This document shows, piece after piece, positions 1 through 12,685 of a DNA stretch of 64,000 bases. The notes beneath the pieces were generated by a model. The model saw only the letters and a list, made by a program, of their open reading frames with translations, was not told where the DNA came from and ran no database searches. Every line of letters begins with the position of its first letter. The first letter of the stretch is position 1. Source of the DNA: Pascua guehoae (Eukaryota; Basidiomycota; Tremellomycetes; Trichosporonales; Trichosporonaceae); NCBI GenBank assembly GCA_001600415.1, contig BCJX01000003.1, positions 1,504,268 to 1,568,267 of the forward strand, in the 5' to 3' direction. The translations under genes and the position numbers were made by a program.

Positions 1-806
1 GGGGGGGCGTGGGACTGGTTTGGAGGGGTCAAGAGGGGACCGGGGTGGGGAGGTGACTTTGGGGGAGAGGTGACTACATCGTCGTCCGCTACGAGGTTAT
101 ATGTTGTTGCTGATGGACAGGCGTCGGGCCGGAGGAGGCCGGTCGGTGATTTTAATGTCCGCCCCCGAGGATTATCCGACATGGCTTGTGGCGTCCGGGG
201 TTGTGTGGTGTGGTGTTTGGGCGAGGTAGGATGCGTGCTTTCGAGATGACAAAGATGGAGCCATTAGTGGCACTCGCGTCAAGGGGTATCGTTACCGCGG
301 TACAACTGAAGGTGGGAGGGGGGGGGGGGGGGGGTCGATGTATTGGCGCCAATCATACGCCATTGGCCAAGTCAGCCCATCGACGATCTCGAGTGCAATC
401 GGACGGTCAGTTCTAATGTCCGGTGGTGACCTCATGCTGCAGGGCGCTCCAACGATGACTCTTGTCTGGAGGGAGATTGAGATTGCTGTCTTTGGCCCCG
501 GTTGTCGCTTCACCCGTCGCGCTCTCACGTCTGACTTGCAACGGGATCGCCCCAGTGCCGATCGCTCCACGCACAGCGCACAGACTGGCGGCACACGTTC
601 CTGTTGTTGATCAGACGAACGACATGATGCACAATCGCATTCAGCGGCTCGTGAGACACTTTCTCAAGACACTCAAATGAAAGCCCAACTTGCGTCCAGC
701 CTAAACAAATCACATGCTGCGGGAGTGCGGAATCTATGCGAGATAAAAATGACAACAAGGCGTCAGACTACGCCCTTTACGACTACAAGGGCGCCAGACT
801 ACACCC
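1..806. other. Gene-free left edge
   Basis: This stretch lies downstream of the NHA1 stop codon and contains only short open frames with no recognisable motif. A run of 17 G residues lies at 318-334. I see no gene, tRNA or repeat family here. It may hold the 3' UTR and terminator of NHA1 at its right end. Confidence 0.5.
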
Positions 807-3369
807 CTACTCTCCGCGCCTGGGCTCTGCAAAGCTGACGCTGGGGCCGTCGTCCTGTGACCGAATGCTGGTGGTGCGCGACATGCTCAATGTGGGGTTA
901 CGCTTGAACCCGGGCGCGGCCGAGCCATAGTTTGCCATACCCGGCGCCGTGTCCGAGCTCGGCGCCGCGTCGGGCGCAAAGCTCACGGTGCGTGTCATGG
1001 CCAGACTGCGGTCGTGCGGGTCGAGCGTTTGGGTACGCGACACGCCGAGACTGCGGCCGGTCGCCGTGCGCCGGAAGCCGTCGTCGCCGCCGCGGCCCTC
1101 TTCCGCGAGCGAGGCGGGGTTGCTCGCGTTGCTCGATCCCGTGCCGACGCGGAGGAAGCGGCGCCAGCCTGCACCCTCGGGCTTCTCTGGCTTGCGCACT
1201 CTGTCGGGAGAAATGTACGAGTGCACTTGGCCGGCCGAAGTGCGCGACTCGGGCTCGGGCGAGTCTTGCCTCGTATGCTGGTACGGCCGGCGGCGGACAA
1301 AGCCGTCGCCGGCGTCCTCGTCGTCCGAGCCGGCATTGGTCGAGTGGTCGTCGTCCGACGACGCCGCGTTGGTCCTGTTCGAATCCCCAGTGACAGGAGT
1401 TCCGTCGCTGATAGAGGGACGCGAACGCGTAACGGTCAGGACCGGCATACCAGGCGCCCCTGGGGAAGTCGCCTCGACTGGCGAGCTAATGTGACTGTGG
1501 CTGTCGTCGTGCTGGCCGTGTGGGAAGACATTCCTGATAACCTGCACGTCCACCTCGCCGGATGGATCACGGTTCTCGACAATGAGGTGCTGCCCCTCGC
1601 GATATTCGGTAATGTTTTGTGTCGTCTTGCCGGCCTCTGCCTCCTTTTGAGCCCGTGTGCTCGAACTGCCGCCGCTGGCATCGCTGCCTTCGCTCCCTTC
1701 CCGTGCAGCCTTTTCTTGCTCCAGCTTGGCGTGCAGGTTGGACAGACCAATGTCGCTGTCTTCGTCGTCGCGGTTGATGTTGACATGCTGGCCCGGGTGG
1801 AGGCGGTTGGTATGCGTGGTCCACGCAGGCTCGTTCTCCCGACCCACATCCATCGACGGGTTGCGCGACCACGTGTATGTGATGCTGTGGACGCGGCGCC
1901 CCGTGAGGAGGAATGGGATGGAAAGGCCGTGAGTGAGAATCGACGCGAGGACGAGCATAAAGACAATGGGGTGAATGGTCTCCTGGAGGAGGTCGACCTG
2001 GCTCGTGTCTCCATCATTGGCAGGGTCCGGGATCTTTGAGCGAGCAAGCGTAGCGATGAAGACGGCACCGACACCCATGGGGCCAAACCAGCCGACGAAA
2101 ACGGCCTCGCGGAACGTCTTAATGTCCGGGATCCACTTGTAAAGCGCGAGAATGACGGGCATTCGGCGGAAGAGAAGGATGAGAATCGCGAGCACGATAA
2201 GGCGCCACACCGAGAGCTAGACGTCAGTTGCCGCAGTGGTAACAATCAAAAAAAAACTCACGTGGAACTCGACATTGCCCCAGTCCTTGAAGGGGATGAT
2301 GGCACCAATGTAGATGAAGGCGGCGCAGTTGACCAACAGGTCGATGACGTTGGAGAACTGCGACTCTTCCGTCTGCTTGTTGAAGAAACCGTCCCAGGCG
2401 AAAGCACAACCACAGGCAAACGCTGCGAGGAGGTCGTCACTACCGAGAAGGGTGCAGATACCTGTGGGGGTCAGAACTGGTACTCGTGTGATTCCGCTTG
2501 TTTCCGACGTACCAATGGACAGAACCGCCAAACTAATGTACTGCGCGACAAACGATTCACGATCAATGAGCTTTCTCCTTTCGGAGAACTGCATGACCTT
2601 GCGTGCCGCGTATCCCAGACATGCGCCGATGAGAATGCCCAAAATGACCTCATAGGCCCAGGTCGCATAAAGCCACTCGACGACGGCGTGACCGGGACTC
2701 TTGTCGAGTGTCCAGTAGAGCGCAATGAAGAGGAAGGGGAATGCAGCGCCGTCGTTGCTGCCCGACTCGGCCGAGAGGAGATGGCGAATATGCGACGGGA
2801 CGTGCTTGTCGGCAAACTTGCCACCGACGACGGCCTGGGCGAGAATGGGGTCGGTAGGCGTGACGCACGCGGCGATAACCAGGCATGACAGGTATGTCAG
2901 TTTGGGGATCATGCCCCACATGAGAAGGGCAGAAATGAGCCAGCCCCACACCATGCACGGGCCGAGGAGGAAGAACATTGTGCGCCAATGGCGTTTCATG
3001 TACGCCTGGGTGCGTCAGTTCAGTTCAAGGCTGGTTCTCTTCATCACAGTATAGCCTGCCTACCTTTGGCAATTCGACACCGACGGCAAACACGCCAATG
3101 GCAATGACCACGCGCGTGAGCTCGAGAGTAATGACATCCGTGTCCGACTGCGAGCCGCCCCACTTGTAGGGGTCGACGAGATTCAGGACATAGGGCCCAA
3201 AGATGATGCCAACGACAGTGGCAATGGGCGCTTCGCCGAGGTACAGTCTCTCCTTGACTGCGAGCGAGAACAGGCCAAAGAGCACTGTGAAGCCTCCGAG
3301 GATGGTGTACACCAGATGTGGCTGGGTCACGTCAAAGGGATGGAATCCACCGCCATGGCCACCAGCCAT
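807..3369 (-). CDS. NHA1: Plasma-membrane Na+/H+ (K+/H+) antiporter, NHA1/SOD2 family
   Basis: Cation/proton antiporter expected in the plasma membrane, exporting Na+ and K+ in exchange for H+. Coding exons on the minus strand are 3369-3064, 3005-2513, 2461-2262 and 2216-807, giving 802 residues. The N-terminal 430 or so residues are membrane-spanning and carry the family's ion-site motifs CVTPTDPILAQ and LLSAESGSNDG, then DDLLAAFACGCAFAWDG and a fungal Nha1-typical segment around FNKQTEESQFSNVIDLL. The remaining 350 or so residues form a long hydrophilic Ser/Asp-rich tail, as in fungal Nha1 proteins. The third intron in map order (2462-2512, 51 nt) is a multiple of three without a stop, so an ORF scan would wrongly add 17 residues in the middle of a helix. 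Removing it restores the family spacing. The start is the only ATG before the conserved HPFDVTQPHLVY segment. The promoter lies in the 6.5 kb gap to the right. Confidence 0.93.
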
Positions 3370-6300
3370 CGTATATTGTTTGTTGGATGTGTTTTAGGGG
3401 GGGGAAGAAGAGGATGGAAGGGGGCGAAGAAATTTAGGTAATGTGGGTGTGGACGAGGAGCGAGCAGATGATGCTGCTATGCATGCCGCGCGACGCCGAG
3501 GCCGGGTCCGCGGGGTTTAGAGACGCGTAGGTCGTACGCGTGAGAGCCGGAAAGTGGACAGTTCTAGCCGTCGCTGAGGGTGGGGGTCGTGGATGCTGTT
3601 TGGCGCGTCGCAAAGTACAGTGTGCGATGGAGTGGGAGGCTTCAGAGTCGTTCGGAGACGTCAAAGCAGGTGACGCCGAGAATAGTCGCGGTGGCAACGC
3701 CGAGTGCTTGGGTGACGGAGTTTAATGCGGGGCCGGAGTTGCCAAGCGGATATGCGAGAGAAGAATAGAAAGAGAGAGAGGGCAAGCCAAGACTTTTGTG
3801 GACACCGTTGCAACGAGCCTGCGGGGGCGCGGCGTGCAACAAACCTGATTGCCGCGATGGATTGCACCCACCCGGTCTGCGGATCAGGTGCCGCATCCAC
3901 CCCCATTTGTTCCACCCACCCAAGGGCTCGCCAGCGCGTGGCGCCAGCGCAGGCCCAGGCGCAGGCGCCCAGATTTTTGACTGTGCCTTGAGCCACACAC
4001 TGTGGCATTCTGGATTCTGATTGGCCCGTTTGGCAAGGGATGCATCAGGATGCACTACTAGCTACTAGGATACGCAGGCAGTGGCCAGTGACAGACCACA
4101 GAGGTAAGCCTAGCCGGCCCAACCGAGTCCATGACCCCCCACGTTTTTTCCTACTCTGGGTGGGTGCAAGCGTTTGAAACCCTGCCAAGCATACAATCTG
4201 TCAAACTGACCTGGCCCGAGCCCGAGCCATCCCCCGCGGGTTCCAGCCAGATGGGGAGTTTGGAGCACAGGTGTGCAGGGACGTATGGCATGGCAGAGTG
4301 CACAGCACGCACCGCCCGCCACCCTTATCTTTAAAGGCACCCCCCATTGCGTTGCATGTAGCATGTTCCCAGCCCAACAAAGGTTCATGTACAAACGACT
4401 ACAAATACACCACCCAACCGCCGTCTTGCATCTCCGAGTCTACAAATACGGCCTTGCGTCGGACATGCCGCACTCGGTCTGTGCTGGTGGCGCAACACAT
4501 GCCCAGCTTCTTGGCGGGCCTTGGCAAAAGATCGAGTGCGAAACTTGTGTGGGCCGTGGTTCATGTTTGTGACATAGAACGACGGGCGTGCGGGCATGTC
4601 AAGCGGATGACGGGCGCATAGGATGCTGTGCAGGTGCCAGGGACAGCGACTGGCGGCCAGGTACTGCGCACTGCGGTACTGTATGCTGCGCAACTGCGTA
4701 ACTGCGCACACCTGCTGATGAAAATATTCACAACGTTGGGGCTACGGCACTCGTCGATGGTACGGCCGCGGATGGGGGTTTGGTAACGGTCGCGGTGTGG
4801 TCTGGGCGTATTGGTGCCCCGTGCGCCGCACCCGCACCCCCGATACGCGCCGGGTGTCACCGTGCGCGCCACTGTGCCTGTCCATCCCCACATGGACGAC
4901 CTGTACAACCTGCAAGCTGCCACTGCCGAGCCCCGCACAGACCACCACCACACTGGCGCCGAGCATAAAGCCAAGAGTTCTGCGAGCGCCACTGTCCGAT
5001 CCGTGCGCTGCATCACCGGCTCCATTGCCCGATACGATCCCCGATCGCCCGACTCGAGGTGGTGGGTGAAAGTTTTTGTCGTTTGCGGACAAGTCCGAAC
5101 GAGTCATTGACAAGTGGCCAAGTGGATCTGTATCGCGTATCGGGCCATCGGGGGCGGAAACTGATGGCAACTTACTTGCTCCACTGTGCGAACGCCAAAC
5201 ATCGGTCCACACCACCCCTTCGATTCCATTCCTCCCACTATAGGGACACCAGAGTAGAAGCGAGTTGGATTACCGACGTCGGAGAACCTCCTCATCACGA
5301 GTGCGCGAGCCGCACACAAATGCCACAACACTGCTCGGTTACGTCGGGTATGCCTTTCTGCCTTGGCCAAACACGCTGCTTGGCGAGATCTGGGTGACAA
5401 TAATAAACACGTCGAGGCATGTCTTCGGAGCAGCAGTGGCGCTCGCGGCGAGAGTCGGGGCATCATCCTGTGTATCTGTACAGGAGGCAGCCAGTAATTA
5501 CCACCAGCCGGTGAGTGATCTCGGGGGCGCGATCATTGGCGCAAAGAGATGGAAGGTGTGGAAAGTGAATCAGCGGTAGGTAGCAGATGGCGCATATTGA
5601 TGAGGCGTGGCTGGAAGATACAGTTACACCACACTCTGCGACGCCGCTCTTTACTCTGTCTGGGCCTTGGGGAGGGCCCAGATGCGTCCGCAACTCGCGG
5701 CTTTGCGATAGTGGACACGTGCGAGAACTGCGTTCAATGGGGATGGGCACGGTCGAGCCCGATCCAGATGTGGCGGCGCCGTGGCAATGGCGAGAGCGTC
5801 GCCACAAACGCGGTACCCTTGGCGATAAGGCTACGTTTGGCGGTAGCCACTTTTCCGTGTACAGTAGTATTGTATGGTACTCACTTTTGACTCTCACCTT
5901 CACCGTGCTTGGCACGTGTGGCTTCAGAATTTGTTATGAGCCGCGCGGCCGCACCTCTGGAAGGGGCTTGACCAGGCGCACACGCACGTTATGGCCGAGT
6001 GGGCCCTATTGGGCTGCTCGAATCATGTCACCCCCGATCCAGTAGGGCGTCATGTAGGTACAGGACATATAAACGTGGGTATCCAGTTTAAAATACAGCT
6101 TTGGTCGACAGGCTGCACACGCGACGCGGACCTTGTCGAATGGGCTCACGTTGCTACCCCGCATCCCCCGCAAAGGAGGCGAGTGAAGCACTAAAGTCAC
6201 TCGGTCCACGTCCAGCTCTTCGTGAGGACGGTCTGGCATCCAGTCGATCAAGCCACCGCCCACATGCCACGCGCCAACGACATTGACTCGATACTATTTA

Positions 6301-6946
6301 GGTTGCGGCCATGTGGCTTTGGATTGACCAGCGTACCAGCTTGCCCGCGACAAGTGTGGCGCTACTGACAGCTGCCCGTCTCGCATGCCATACATGCCAA
6401 GCATCGCGACCCCGTGTGCGACGAGGGGGGCACCATGCCAAGTCCCCAGCCAAGTCCGAGCCAAGCGCCAAGCGCGCTCGGTCCTCGTCTGGATGTTGGG
6501 CCAAGAACACGCGTGGCACGGGCCTCGACTCGAGCCTCGTGTGGCCCAGCTGCTTTTACTCCGTCGGCAGCATGTTTTCTTAACTAGAGCCAGAAGACGT
6601 TCGGCGTCAGTCTTGGGAATCCTCCGACCCCGACTGCCACATTCACACCGTACAGCCCCTTGTGCAAGATTTTCACGCGCCTGGGTCGTCGTATTAACAT
6701 GTCCCTGTCTCGTGCTGCTGGATCTACTCGACGCCCTGCGTTCGCTGGCCGGGAGACGACTGGCGCATTTCTTGGTCGGTATCTGTGATCTGTGCTGGAA
6801 GTTGGTATGGGCCAGTGGGGACTGACAGTACTGAGGATCGCTATATTACCAGCTGGTCTGTCGCCTTAAAGCGGGCTTCCTGCCTTTCTGCGAGAGAGTA
6901 CTACATTGCCGGCCGGTGCATCCCTTATCCTGCCTTCCTGCCAGAG

Positions 6947-7016
6947 TGCATTAGAGTGCATTGAGTAGGGAATCCCATCTTCCTGCGTGCATTAGAGTGC
7001 ATTGAGGAGGGAATCC
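6947..7016. repeat. Two direct copies of a 29-nt element
   Basis: Copies at 6947-6975 and 6988-7016 begin TGCATTAGAGTGCATTGAG and differ at one position. Each copy itself contains TGCATT twice. A related CTGCCTTCCTGC-like spacer lies between and before them. They sit in the large gene-free gap; function is unknown. Confidence 0.85.
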
Positions 7017-8356
7017 AGAAGCGGGTGAGCATGACCACCGCTAGTGAAATATCGCTTCAGTGCGTGCCTCCGTCCGCACTCTCCTACACGCAGTCGGGAA
7101 GGCGGGGGGGGGGGGGAAGGGGTCCATATTCTCATAGTCTCCATCACCATGTTGGGAGCATGCCATGCCTGGTGGCTTCTACTACCCCTCCCCAGCAGTG
7201 CCACGATGGGCTTCTTTTCCAACCTATATTGGTCTGCTAGCGTGTTATTTCCGATAGAGTTCCGCTACCTGTAATGATGGCAGCTTTGTACTCATCGGTA
7301 GTTGCACCTCTTCCTACGAGGCTGCATTCGAATACTTCATCGGGACATCTTGTAGATTCCCTTCAATTCAGTGGTGCCGCTCCTAGATCATGTACATCGA
7401 TACGCCGCTAACTGGACTGAGGGCGCTGGCCACGGCCTGCCGCCCCAGTTGCTGAGTAACAGTGTGGCACTGGCGATACCACCGGCGCAAGGAGGACAGG
7501 CACCCGTCCGAACTGCGGACAAGGCAAGGGACCCCTTGTGGGAGTGACTTGGCCGAGTACGGGTTGGACGTGCAGAGCCCAAGGCATATGATTTGCATCC
7601 GTAATGCGCAGCTTTCCACTGCATCCTGCCACCCCCGCTTGCTTGCGGCAAAAGAAGTACGTGCGAATGATTCCCTTGATACCGCTGCGCACGGAGGGTC
7701 TGAACGCTATCCGCCCAGGCGAGGCCAGACGTCCACGCCTACCTGTAAATCTTAACTTGGCCTCACCTTGCTTTGCACGAGACGCGCCGCACTGACTCAT
7801 TCGACCTTGCCAGACCCTCTTTCCTGTGATAGCATGAGTTCTTCCATACCTTCGTGGTTTGTCGATCAATAACCCAGCGGCCAGGCAGTCACCGCAAGGC
7901 CCTCACGACCATGCTCAGGCGCCTGTGCTGCCACGCCAGAAAAGTACCACCATTCCCAGAATGGACACTGCAGAATAATTAAGGGGCTTATCTACCCACC
8001 CTAGCTGGAACAGGTTGATGATTGGCACACGCCACACGCAGTTTAGCTGTAGCCTGTGGCCCAAACCTTGCTGCGCAGCGTGGTCTCATTTTCATTTGCA
8101 TGTTTGCACGCGCTGCGCGTGAGTGGAGGTTTTGGAAAAAGACCAAGAGCGCAAACGCCGTCATTTTCCCACTCTGCCACAAGCGCATGGTGTGACGTGA
8201 TGGCACGTGTCGGCGCTTAGGCGAGATGCAAGTCACCCATTTCGCGTTAGCTCTTGGCGGCGTCTTGGGACAATTGGGAACGGACCGATTGCCTCTCAAA
8301 GTCGGGTGCAGGCCGTACAGGCCGGCATGTTATTGATTACAGCCTTTGCCTCTCAC

Positions 8357-8388
8357 GGCCTTGCGGCCTTGCGGCCTTGCAGCCTTGG
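8357..8388. repeat. 8-nt tandem repeat (GGCCTTGC)
   Basis: About four consecutive copies of GGCCTTGC, the last one diverged, inside the NHA1-CSC1 gap. This is a simple tandem repeat with no sign of coding. Confidence 0.9.
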
Positions 8389-9926
8389 GGTCAGTCATGA
8401 CGTTGAAGGCCATTCGACCGCCCGACAGGGGCCAATGCACACTAGCGTGCGCCCATGAGCCCGATCACTCGGAGACAAAGCCAAAATGATGGAAAAATAA
8501 CCCCGCAGCATGCCAGCAAGCTAGAAAGGAGGCAAGGCATGCAAAGGCTAGCACGATTTGCACGGCGCCCCGCGGCACACGTGCACAGACCTGCACGCCC
8601 GACGACGGCGCGATGGACAAACCAAACAGGAAACAGGCTTTGCGCCCCGCGTTACATCAGTCAGGGTAATATTGAGACTAGCGTCACCTCTGTCTTCCTA
8701 ATGACGTCGATGGTACCTTTGTTGACGCTATTCGAGGCATGCCAGCAGAGTAGTTTATTCAGGAAGCGAACGGGTTTAGGCACTCAGGGTTTTCAGGTAC
8801 TTTGGCGATGAGCAACGAGGGAGGGAGTTGATTCCCTGCAAATCTCCTGGCCGCTACGGATGGTGCGCGTGTGCAGGGTCCATATGCGGAGTGGAGCGCT
8901 AAAAATGATCAAATGGAATGAACGGTTGCGTGTTGCCTGGGGTCACAAGCTGATACCACTATTCAGGGGGAGTTGGTTTAGACCGCGCGATTGCATAAAC
9001 ATCGCGCTATGGGCACGCACTATAGACTATCGGGCATTGGAGGTTGGTGTCTCAAAAGCTGGGTTGAGACAGACACGAGTGATGCGCAGCGGCGCAGTTG
9101 GACGAGGGTAATTCGGTACAGGACCACCCGTCGTTTGTTTCCTCGCTTCCTTCCCCTCGCCCAGTCGCGGCCGGCCCACCCCTCCCCCTCCCCCTCCTCT
9201 CCCTGGCGGCAAGCGGCCAACAGCGCCCGATACTCTCTCTCTCTCCTTCTCTGCTCTCCATGTCCTCAGCCGCCCCCCCTCCTCCGGGAAGACCGTAGTT
9301 CTGTGGGATGTGAGGGCAACCAGGGATGGCATAAGTGGCGTCACTGCCAGTTGGATGGCAAATGAGCTCTTGTCGCCCCATTCCATAAACCCCAGCCCCC
9401 CGCCCCGCGCCCTTCCTCCAAGAAAGAATAAGGACGACTGAAAACAAATCCCCCTTTCACACTTTGCGCTTTTTCTTCACTTTCACATCTGCTCGTTGAT
9501 CGTCGCCGCACGGTCAAGTGATCGTGAGTACGCACGCCCAACACGCCCTCGGATCCTTCGGAGATATTCCCAAGCAAACGCAACGCGTCGCGGCGTAACA
9601 TTTCATTCTTTGGAAAGAAGTGGTGGATGTCACCTGCGGCAGCAACGCGTAGCAACAGGCCGACAAGTCATCCCGAGAGAGCCCGGGGATAGCACTACTC
9701 CACCGCGTGCTGCCGAGTGTGCCCACCCATTGTCCTTTCTGCACGCACCACGCACCACGCACACACCTCTCTCCTCATCTTCATTCTTCACGCATTGCCG
9801 CCTCCCGTCACTGTCATTACTCTAGTCCCTTTCAAAGCTGACCAGTTTCTCTCAGCCTTCTACCTTTTCTCGAACACCCCCCATTCACATCCCTTCGAGC
9901 CACTGCTCGTTTCCCCTCGCGACACC

Positions 9927-12685
9927 ATGTCGCTTTTCAATCGCGACGCCATGTCGCTATTCGCTCGCGACACACTGTCGCTCGTGACCCGCGACGAGAC
10001 GGTCAACCAGGATGAAATTGAGGCGTCTTCTACGTCAACGTTCGTTTCGGCTCTCATCGCCGCGTTGATCACGATGGGCATCTTCACTGGTATTTGGCTT
10101 GTCTTCCACGGCCTCAAGAGGTACACGTCTGTCTTCCAGCCCCGTACCATTCTCGCGGCCGAGGACAAGCGCCCCGAGCCGCTCCCCAGCGCTGTGATCC
10201 CGTTCTGGAGGAAGGTATTCAGTCTCGACGACTCGGAAGTACTCCGCACCAACGGTCTCGACGCGTTCTTTGCCCTCCGTTTCATGAAGGTCTTTGGCAT
10301 CTATACCCTCTTTCCGTTCTTCCTCATCACCTTTGCGGCCTGCATCCCTGCGACGTAAGTCCCATCTCTTGTGTTGCGCGCCTGCAGTTCCGAGCTCACG
10401 CTTGCAGTGTGGTGAAGCCGAACAATGGCAACACTGGACTCAAGATGTTCGAGTTTGGTAATGTGCCGGACGCGTCGCCTCAGGGTTATCGCCAAATCGT
10501 TCACTTTGTCGTTGCTTTTGTCCTGATGAGTGAGTATTTGATCTCGGCCTTAGACCTGTGTACGCCTCCTGACTCGTCCAGGCGTGACGCTGTACACCAT
10601 CTGGCGCGAGTACAACTTCCTTGTCGAGAAACGTATTCAATGGCTTCAGTCGTCGCGTCACTCGCTCAAGAGCCGCACGGTCGCAGTCATCAACGTGCCC
10701 GAGGAGCTCAACACCGAGTCTGGCATTCGCGAGCTCGCGAGTTCGGTTGCGACGACCGCCCCACCGCTCCACTCCCAATCCTCGGCTTCCGGCAGTGTCT
10801 CTCAGGCGCCCGCAGGAGGCGTCACTCACGTTTGGATCACTCGCAAGGTCAAGCCCGTCATCAAGGTGTGGGAGGATCGTGACAAGGAGGTCACCCGCCT
10901 CGAAAGCGGTGTCGCCAAGCTCCAGAAGAAGGCGCTCAAGAACAATCGCAAGGGCAAGACTCCCGAGCAAGAGGGCTCGTGGGAGGGTGATGCGCCGATG
11001 GACCGCTACGTCCCGCACAAGAAGCAGCCGACTTGGAAGCAGGGTTTCCTCGGTCTTATTGGCAAGAAGATGACCCTCGCAACCTCGCCCGTCTACATTC
11101 GTGAGCAGAATGAACAGCTCGCCACGCTCCGTGCCAAGGATGACTACGAGAGCGGCAACGTCTCCTTTGCCCGTTTCACTACCCAGGAGGAGGCCCACAA
11201 CTTTGCTCGCTACGTTTCAAAGTCAAACAAGAAGGTCAAGATGCTGCGCACCACCATCGAGGTCGAACCCGAGGACATTGTGTGGTCCAACACGTCCATG
11301 AACCCCTACCAGCGCCATGCCCGCACACTCGTGTCTTGGTGCTTGACCATCGGTCTCATCATCGTCTGGGGTATCATTGTCGCTGGTGTCGGTACAATCT
11401 CAAACGTCGACACGCTCTGCCAGCAAAAGCCGTTTGCATGGGTTTGCAAGATCCCCGAGTATGTCTTTTGTTTCTTCTTCCTATACCCTAGCTGACATTG
11501 TCCAGGCCGGCCATTGGCATCATCAAGGGTCTGCTTCCGACCATCCTCATTACGGTCCTGTTTATGCTTTTGCCCATGGTCCTGCGCCTCTGGATCAAGC
11601 TCCAGGGCGTGATTCGCAAGAGTGACATTGAGCTCCGGCTCTTCACCCGCTACTGGGACTTCTGGATCATCCACGGTTTCCTCATCATGACAATCTCGGG
11701 TGGTCTTATCTCTGCTCTCGGCAACCTGAACGGAGACACCATCAAGGAGATTCCGACCATGCTGGCCAACAAGCTTCCCGGTGCATCGCTCTACTTCCTC
11801 ACTTTGTACGTTGTTTGTGATACTAGACTGCCGGACGTGTGCTGACCCAATCCCAGCGTCATGGTCAACAACTGGGCGGGTATGGTCAAGACATTTGCTC
11901 GTGTTGTGCCCTTCATCATGTACGAGCTCCGTCTCAAGGGCATCCTCGCCGGTAGTACGCCCCGCGCCGTCTTTGACAAGAAGTACGACATGGGCTCGTT
12001 CCTCTGGTCCGAGGTCCTTCCTCAGATCTGCCTCACCTTTACGATTACCGCAGTCTACTCTGTCGTCCAGCCCATCATCACCGTTATTGGTCTCGTCGCC
12101 TTCCTCCTCACGTATGCCTCGTACAAGTATCTTCTCGTTTGGACCGCCAGCCAGCCGGGTGAACTCGAGACCGGTGGCCTGTACTACATCAAGTGCCTCC
12201 GCACGGTCTTTGTCACGCTCTATATCGAGGGCATCTTCCTTGCGGCTCTGTTCATTCTCAAGCGCACCCCGACCGGTTACGCATGCGGTGGCATCATTGC
12301 TGCCCTTACTGGTGTTACGGCCCTCTTCCAGATCTACATTGACTGGTTCCGCTTCAAGCGCGACGACATCATCTTTGGCCCCAGCGGCATGGTTCACGGC
12401 ATTACCTCGCGCGACCACCTGAACGAAAAGCAGGACAAGGCCGCCGACATTGCCGAGGCTGGCGGTGTCGAGGCTGAAGACAACCTCTACTACCACCCCG
12501 CCCTGTGGCAGAAGCAGCCGTGCGTGTGGATCGCCCAGGACCCGCTAGAGGTCGGCCAGTTCGAGTCGGACCGCATCAACCAGCAGGGCGTCGAGTCGTC
12601 GACCGAGTTTGCCCACATGGACGAAAAGGGCACGATCGACGTCGACCGTTCGGCCCCCGACGAGGACTGGGAGGGCGGCGCGTAA
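9927..12685 (+). CDS. CSC1: Calcium-permeable stress-gated cation channel, CSC1/OSCA/TMEM63 (DUF221) family
   Basis: Predicted membrane channel opened by osmotic or mechanical stress. Exons 9927-10354, 10408-10529, 10582-11458, 11506-11805 and 11857-12685 give 851 residues. The order fits the family: an N-terminal helix (FVSALIAALITMGIFTGIW), a long cytosolic RNA-recognition-like loop (about residues 185-460), then a block of C-terminal membrane helices containing the conserved FALRFMKVF, LPTILITVLFMLLP, YYIKCLRTVFVTLY and TASQPGELETGGLYYIK regions. The start ATG was chosen because the preceding in-frame sequence is low-complexity and does not resemble the family. The first 22 residues repeat a short motif, MSLFxRD, three times with variation. 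Four introns of 47-53 nt separate the exons. Fungal relatives include Csc1, Rsn1 and Phm7; which paralogue this is cannot be decided by eye. Confidence 0.93.

Larger units (their letters stand above)
3370..9926. other. 6.56 kb divergent intergenic region without a supported gene
   Basis: This region separates the 5' ends of NHA1 (minus) and CSC1 (plus). Frames of up to about 150 codons occur on both strands, but none has a family motif, a credible splice structure or unusual composition. Visible structure includes a 29-nt direct repeat at 6947-6975 and 6988-7016, an 8-nt tandem repeat at 8357-8388, a short poly-G run near 7105 and a strongly C/T-rich stretch at about 9175-9260, shortly upstream of CSC1. 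The last is probably promoter or 5' UTR sequence. No tRNA-like B box was noticed. Confidence 0.6.

Noticed and set aside
1014..2039. 341-codon plus-strand open frame
   Set aside because: Antisense to the Ser/Asp-rich tail of NHA1, with no recognisable domain.
7408..7869. 153-codon minus-strand frame in the NHA1-CSC1 gap
   Set aside because: No motif, no splice-site continuation, and composition like the surrounding noncoding DNA.
11306..12496. 396-codon minus-strand open frame
   Set aside because: Antisense to CSC1 exons 3-5; Asp/Glu/Val-rich composition mirrors codons of the sense membrane protein.
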